Assembly (NCBI GenBank): GCA_035578155.1
Contig: JAPWDM010000007.1
Span: forward strand, 38,228,413-38,292,412
Direction: 5' to 3'
Source of the DNA: Brachynemurus nebulosus
Taxonomy: Eukaryota; Arthropoda; Insecta; Neuroptera; Myrmeleontidae
Length of the DNA stretch: 64,000 bases
Shown here: in pieces, positions 58,430 through 64,000 of the stretch
How positions within the stretch are numbered: position 1 is the first letter of the stretch
Layout of the letters: every line of letters starts with the position of its first letter
Made by a program: the position numbers and the translations under genes
Notes under the pieces: model-generated
The model's database searches: none
Seen by the model: only the letters and a program-made list of their open reading frames with translations
What the model was told of the DNA's origin: nothing

Positions 58430-61020
58430 TATACATATAATTAAATCAAAAAAGAATTTCGCGCTTCGATGGGGCAAATTTAAAAGTATTAGGAAACAAT
58501 ATTTTGATGATTAAAAAACTTTCTTTATTGTTTCAATGCTAATTTATATGTCAAAATGTTTAAATAATATATAATTATATATAATGATAACTTATTATTG
58601 CTCAAGGATACAGCTAAGGCAATTTTATATTCGGAAAGGGCATTTAAAGGGCAATTTTTAAAGCTATCACACGTTGTTAATTTAGAAGTTGATTTAAAAA
58701 AGAAAAAAAATTTTTCGCGGCGCCAACGTCGCCTAGTCAATTAATCAATTTTGATCTGCAACAATAACTCCTAGACTTATTTTAGCGCGCAAACCACCTT
58801 AAATGATAGAAACAATCTACAAAATATGTACCTACTGTGACGAAGGTCAAGGAAACACAAATATCACAACACTAAAGTTGAGAAAAAAAACTACAAAACT
58901 TCGTCAAAAACCGCAAATCGCATTTACTCAAACCGCGTCTCATACAAAATTTTTATAAAAATGATTTAGCAACTTATTAAAAATCTAACAAAATTTTATA
59001 ATTATTATGTAAGATAAGATTATATTAACATTTTTATTGTTTGCAAAAAAAAAAAAAAAATTAAACCACAAAAAAAACAATTTCACTTTTATTTATAAAA
59101 ATTTGTTATCGGCATCACGCCTTTGACACGCTTACACACTTTACAGCACACTTAAGTCATATATGCGTTTGAATGTACAAAATGCAAAAAAAAAATATAA
59201 GTATATATATATTTCTTCACCTGGATTTATTTTAATTCACTTCCGAGTTTTCCAGATGATAGTGCGCAAATTAAATCAAAATATGACTGTTGAATAATAA
59301 TTAAATTTAAAAAATTTTTACATATAAATAATTAGATACTTAATAGAAGGGACCTTGAACGCGAATATTTTTTTTTGCAAATGGATACTTTATTAAATCA
59401 TTTTTCCAGTCATTTTTTTTGCGATGATTCAAATATTTAAGTGTTTTATACCGCCATTTTTGTTGATGACGCATGCGCAATAATCGTATTAAGTGGTGTG
59501 ATGTTCCAACAATTAGAAAACACCTACAGAAAGAAACCTGTTTTAAAATAACAAATTGGAAATTTTGTCCGTGTAAATTAACGATTTTAATCACTGTTTG
59601 AATATGTTTACGGTGTATTTTTAAGGCCCACGTGGTAGATGAAGGGTTAAATTTTTTTTAAGGTTCCGAAAAAAATCTTGGGGTACAGTTTACGAAATAT
59701 TTAATTTCAAAGTTTAAGAGATATATCGAATTAAATTATTACGTAACTGATCTTCAAGTAACATTTGCGCGAGTATCATTGTCGAATATAAAGCTATTAA
59801 AAACCTGGCCACTAAGGAACCCTAACTTAATGCGTATCCAACACACACTTGGTGAATTTTTTCAAAAAATCCAACTATTTGATTCAAATGTTTAGAAATT
59901 TTTTTGAGGGGGAGAGAAAAATTTTTTGACCTGTAACCTCCCACTTTCGTGTATTTTAAATCAAAATTAACCCTTAAGGTGTCAAGAAAATTCGAAATAC
60001 TGGAATCTTGTTTTAATTTTGTGCAAAAAAAGCGCCAGTAACGTTGAAAGCATCGAAAAACATTAATTTTTGGATTTTTTAAGTCACAGAAATAATTTCA
60101 AATTAAAATAACTTACTTTTCCGTTGAATTCAAAAATTTCGTATAATTTCAGCGCACATTCTGCTACTCAGCTAACACCAACGTACACTTAACACCTATA
60201 CTTATGCAAAATAGCAAGTCACACATATATAAAAATTTTCGATTTGTTCACGTAAGTTTTGCTAAATCATCGTTCTTTTCAACAGATGTTTTTTATTTTT
60301 ATTTATTTATTTGTTTTTAAATATAAACATTACCACTGACAGAATATACATAAATGGATAATTACATACCTAATTAGTAATTATTTAATTAATTACTGTT
60401 TTAAATATTATGTACAAACATACTTTACTATGTTACTGTCATGAATATAAAAATACAATAGTGACAACTTGTCTTTTTTTTTAAATTGTTAAAAAATTTT
60501 TTTTGGTCAATTCTCAAAAAATATTAATTTTTCAATAAAATTGATTTTTACGAAATTTTTCCCTTGTAAATCTGATCATAAAAAAAGGTTTGGTTACTTT
60601 TTCTCGCAAAATTCTTCGAGATATTTTCAAAAAAATGTTTTTGGTCGTCTAAAACAATATTAAGAGCCGGATCGAAGGACCAAAGTTTGTTCGTCACGTT
60701 AAATCAACATGTTTCAGACACACTTTTGTATGCGTTTTGTATTAGTTGTTCCGGGTTAATATGGATGTACCTGAATCGGGCCTTAAATAGGATCAAGAAT
60801 GTTTGAAATTCGGCAAAATGTAGCCAAGTTTCAAGAATCGATTCCTTATTAGTTCATATACTGTGTGAGTTTTTCGAGAGTTGCCATTTTTAATACAGCC
60901 AAACCGTTGATTTAATCGAAAAATTGTTCAAATAAGAGTTGTTGATATCGACGGGGGCAACCGATTGCTATAGTCAGCAGCTTTATAGCTCTTATGGTTT
61001 TCGAGCTATGATACAAATTT
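58430..61020. other. Gene-free AT-rich stretch
   Basis: Short frames (58525-58740 and 59340-59594) have no recognisable domain. 59815-59865 is an inverse copy of a repeat at 10950-11010. 60667-60682 is the third CCGGCTCGAAGGACCA-type motif. Confidence 0.45.
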
Positions 61021-61298
61021 ATAGATTTTTAAATGGGATTATATATTAATTTTTCGATGAAACTGATCTAATGCATTAATTAACAACATAAATGAGCAAA
61101 AAATTTTTTTTTATTGGCGCCCCCCCATTCCTACCAAAACACGTATAGTTAATATTTGGCACCTCTTTGGTACACATTTGGCACCCTTCTGCAAGTGGTG
61201 CCCCTTGCACCCCCGTCGCTACGCCTCTGTTTTCCAGTACCATTTCTATTATAAAAATTTGGTTGTAGTAGAAATGGCAATTCTCAAAAAACTCACAT

Positions 61299-61300
<2 letters not shown>

Positions 61301-61351
<51 letters not shown>
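61301..61351. repeat. (TA)n microsatellite
   Basis: Pure TA run between blocks B and A of the inverted-repeat nest. Confidence 0.95.
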
Positions 61352-61355
<4 letters not shown>

Positions 61356-61471
61356 TTTTCGATGAAACTGATCTAATGCATTAATTAACAACATAAATGA
61401 GCAAAAAATTTTTTGAGAATTGCCATTTCTACTACAACCAAATTTTTATAATAGAAATGGTACTGGAAAAC

Positions 61472-61630
61472 AGAGGCGTAGCGACGGGGGTGCAAGGGGC
61501 ACCACTTGCAGAAGGGTGCCAAATGTGTACCAAAGAGGTGCCAAATATTAACTATACGTGTTTTGGTAGGAATGGGGGGCGCCAATAAAGTGTCGTGCCC
61601 CGGGCGCCAGTTATGTTCACTACGCCACTG
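61472..61630. mobile_element. 159-bp hAT MITE, TSD CTGGAAAA
   Basis: The ends CAGAGGCGTAGCGA and TCACTACGCCACTG are inverted matches. The 8-bp duplication CTGGAAAA (61464-61471 and 61631-61638) is exact. The interior is GC-rich (GGGGGTGCAAGGGGCACC). A truncated inverse copy lies at 61117-61231. Confidence 0.85.
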
Positions 61631-61847
61631 CTGGAAAAGGTTCTTTTCTTGGATGTAATGGAAATGTAACCAAGAAAAACATTATCGATTGAAGTAGCCT
61701 CAAGTACATATGCATATTTTTACCGCCTAACTGATAAATTAAAAAAAAATTAAAAAATTAAACTTGGGTAAAAAAAAATTTTTTGCTCATTTATGTTGTT
61801 AATTAATGCATTAGATCAGTTTCATCGAAAAATTAATATATAATCCC

Positions 61848-61848
<1 letters not shown>

Positions 61849-61921
<73 letters not shown>
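61849..61921. repeat. (TA)n microsatellite
   Basis: A 73-bp TA run at the right end of the inverted-repeat nest. Confidence 0.95.
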
Positions 61922-61922
<1 letters not shown>

Positions 61923-62624
61923 GTATTTCAAAGAGAAAAACTGGTTAAATGGTCGATTTTTGCCGGGAACGGGAAAATATTAAACTAATTTTAAAAAAAA
62001 AATAAGTTTATTAAATTAAAAAAAAAAAATAATAAAATTAAACAAATCATTTACATCATTCGACAATTCCTACATAACAATTCTCCTAAAAATAAGAAAA
62101 TATCATTAAAAAAAAAATGTTTTAACATCACAGTTTGAAATTACACTGGACAACAAATTTGGGCCCCTTTTTTTAAAATATTGATCAAAATTTGACTACT
62201 ACGCTATTTAACCGTACAGCATAACCTTTTTGCGGTCTTTTTTGTGTATAATGTGAATAAAAGCAAAAGAAAATAAGAAATTTGAGCATTAACTGGTGAT
62301 AAAATTACTTATGGATTGTTTTTAAGTATTTATTCAGTACACTGCATAGAAATATAAGTTACTCCATCAATAAGTTTTTGTTTACGTATATATTTATCGC
62401 AATTTTTATAATATCAAAAAATGAAATAAAATGTTCTTAAGTATAAACTGAAAATTTTCATAGATCTCCGGGACCTTTATTCTACCAAATTCCAATAAAA
62501 CTTATTGTTGTCCAGTGTCACTGAAAATTTTCATGTTCAGTCTTTGAAGTCACAAGTCCCTTTAGACTGGATTCGGAGTTTTGACGGCACGGGTCTCGTA
62601 CAGAGTATGTAACATTTCCAAATA

Positions 62625-62760
62625 CACTGGAACTCCAATCGACTCAAGTGGCGCCCTCCATTTTGACTTACCTTTTCCTATTTATATATACACAAACATG
62701 CATCACATTCATAAAATACAACTGACTCAATCACGCGTGCCCTCAATTGGAGTCCAAGTG
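62625..62760. mobile_element. 136-bp Tc1/mariner-type MITE, TSD TA
   Basis: The ends CACTGGAACTCCAAT and, reversed, CACTTGGACTCCAAT are flanked by TA (62623-62624 and 62761-62762). A donor-like GGAAAAG|GTAAGTC occurs inside on the minus strand but is probably fortuitous. Confidence 0.6.
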
Positions 62761-63800
62761 TACTTATTAGAGATGTAACGAATGAGCATGCGCCTAAGAC
62801 ACTGAAGCCACGAGTTTTCATTATCATTTTTTTTTTCATACTAGCACGTGCTCAATAGTCTTGATACCAACAGACCAGCTAATACGTATACACACACCTA
62901 TACTGGTGAGTTGTGAATAAAATAATGATAATATAACCTAATAAGTGAATCCTTTTCCAGGTGCATGAAGCTTCCCCGATACTATTTCCCCGACAGAGCT
63001 AACTTAAGGTGGGATTCTCGTGAAATTCGACTGCTATAGTAAAAACATACAAAACTGTAAATTAAAAATTTTAAACACGTTTTTCTCGAAACTACATTTT
63101 TCAAATCAGTTTGGACGACAGCTTTCCAACCAAACGATAGATTAACTTAATTCTTGTTCTATTTTAAGGTAAAGTAAATTTACTGAAAGTTAAGCCAAAA
63201 AAAAAAAAAAAAAAAAATGGTGTGAAATCAAAGCGTAAATTTCGTTCGGCCGCCATTTTATTAATTTCTAATTTTTTAGTAATTTTGCTGACAACCTCCA
63301 AGAAATATTTGTAACTGAAAAATTTCAAAATTTAATTTTATTTATTCAAAATTAAATAGCATCATTTAAAAAAAACATTGAGAATTCCACCTTAATTTTA
63401 TGAAAATTCATGGATGTAAATGCAAATATGAATATTCGTTACATCTCTAGCACTTATGAACTCTACTCAAAAATAAACTCTTATTTGACAACGAGACACC
63501 CGCAGCGGTCGAATTAACACTATCAAAGTGTCCACTGCATGTAGCAAACAATTTCTGGAAACTACCCATACAGGGTGTATAATTTGGGACCAAACTATGG
63601 ACTTAATCAAAAAATTGTTTGAATAAGTGCCAAAAAAAACTGAGTTAAAATCGAAAAAGGAATCTAAATGCCATTGCCAACAATCTAGACAGTATGCTAA
63701 AATTTTTTTTTTATTTTTTTTTTGGCACTTAATCTGTTTTTGAAGTCCAATCTTCAATAATTGTAGTTATTGATGGGAGCAATTGATTGTGATATTTAGG

Positions 63801-63922
63801 AGTTTTTATATATATCATTTTCGGATTCTAGAGAACTTAAAAAAAAATTGCAATCCCGGGTTCAAGTCTCACCACGACAGTGACGATAATAGTTGAATTT
63901 TTCTTCCAGAAATTCGCTAAAA
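63801..63922 (+). repeat. Interspersed repeat R1, partial copy 3
   Basis: It matches the last ~110 bp of 6825-7470: TTTTCGGATTCTAGAGAACT, CAATCCCGGGTTCAAGTCTC and GAAATTCGCTAAAAG. CCGGGTTCAAGTC fits a Pol III B-box-like sequence. Confidence 0.55.
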
Positions 63923-64000
63923 GTTTATTCATAAAGTAAATACAAACAAAATTTGTATTTTAATTAAAATTGAATTATAATTTATTTTTAAAACTTTTGT

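Larger units (their letters stand above)
61030..61925. repeat. Inverted-repeat nest (A-B-(TA)n-A-B'-A'-(TA)n)
   Basis: Block A (TTTTTCGATGAAACTGATCT then AATGCATTAATTAACAACAT) occurs at about 61050-61110 and 61354-61412, and reversed at 61775-61842. Block B (61117-61290: GGCGCCCCCC to CAATTCTCAAAAAA) recurs reversed as 61413-61590. (TA)n runs at 61301-61351 and 61849-61921 lie at the joints. B' contains a hAT MITE (61472-61630), of which B has a truncated copy. Confidence 0.75.
61930..64000. other. Gene-free stretch at the window end
   Basis: No supportable exon. It includes a small TA-flanked MITE (62625-62760), a pair of related segments (63600-63640 and 63725-63800 resemble 60900-61000), and a partial R1 repeat end at 63801-63922. 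Confidence 0.45.

Noticed and set aside
59340..59594. An 84-codon minus-strand frame (HHLIRLLRMRHQQKWRYKTL).
   Set aside because: Basic and somewhat protein-like, but no family recognised, no splice support, and an AT-rich setting where such frames are expected.
62581..62778. A minus-strand ATG followed by a GTAAGTC donor near 62672 that could supply the first G6PD exon.
   Set aside because: The frame (MNVMHVCVYINRK) looks like random AT-rich sequence, it would be 7.4 kb away, and it lies inside a TA-flanked MITE.
63836..63885. A possible tRNA gene, from the CCGGGTTCAAGTC sequence.
   Set aside because: No A box, anticodon arm or acceptor pairing could be fitted; the sequence belongs to repeat R1.

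Overview
The window is nuclear DNA from an insect. It is strongly AT-rich, full of poly-A/T runs and (TA)n microsatellites, with GT-AG introns of about 60 bp to several kb and protein matches to arthropod families. The order cannot be fixed from sequence alone; a hemipteran or another repeat-rich insect would fit. Three protein-coding genes can be built exon by exon. (1) A BTB/zinc-finger repressor on the + strand, 28156-32103, best identified as ken (ken and barbie): three coding exons, 684 aa, complete. (2) A synapse-associated protein of 47 kDa (Sap47/SYAP1, BSD-domain family) on the - strand, 47489 down to 40163: eight exons, 391 aa, complete. (3) Glucose-6-phosphate dehydrogenase (Zw/G6PD) on the - strand, 55241 down to 51390: five exons, 521 residues visible, lacking only the first short coding exon. 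All splice junctions proposed keep the frame.

Layout. 1-16 kb is gene-free and is a patchwork of transposon relics and satellite-like repeats. 16.0-16.8 kb is richer in CpG and may be a promoter or 5' UTR exon, possibly of ken. 16.8-28.1 kb is repeat-rich and may be the first ken intron. 28.1-32.2 kb is ken. 32.2-40.1 kb is AT-rich with no gene seen. 40.1-47.5 kb is Sap47. 47.5-51.4 kb holds a pogo-like transposon and one of two 612-bp elements. 51.4-55.2 kb is G6PD. 55.2-64 kb is gene-poor, with palindromic MITEs and an inverted-repeat nest around 61 kb. The three genes have unrelated functions (STAT-linked repression, synaptic/BSD protein, pentose phosphate pathway), so no functional cluster is suggested.

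The most informative part of the window is its transposon record. Many elements can be delimited by terminal inverted repeats plus target-site duplications: five hAT insertions with 7/8 or 8/8 duplications other than the array family, one of them nested in another that still encodes a piece of hAT transposase; a three-copy hAT-type MITE family whose interior is built from an ACCAAG hexamer array; a piggyBac-type MITE sitting 7 bp inside the 5' splice site of ken intron 2; Tc1/mariner-type TA elements; Harbinger-type elements with TAA or near-TAA flanks; Helitron-like elements; a pogo-like element with a psq helix-turn-helix remnant; a foldback family with copies in introns of both Sap47 and G6PD; and a pair of 612-bp elements of unclear superfamily. 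I see no tRNA, rRNA or CRISPR features and no bacterial DNA.
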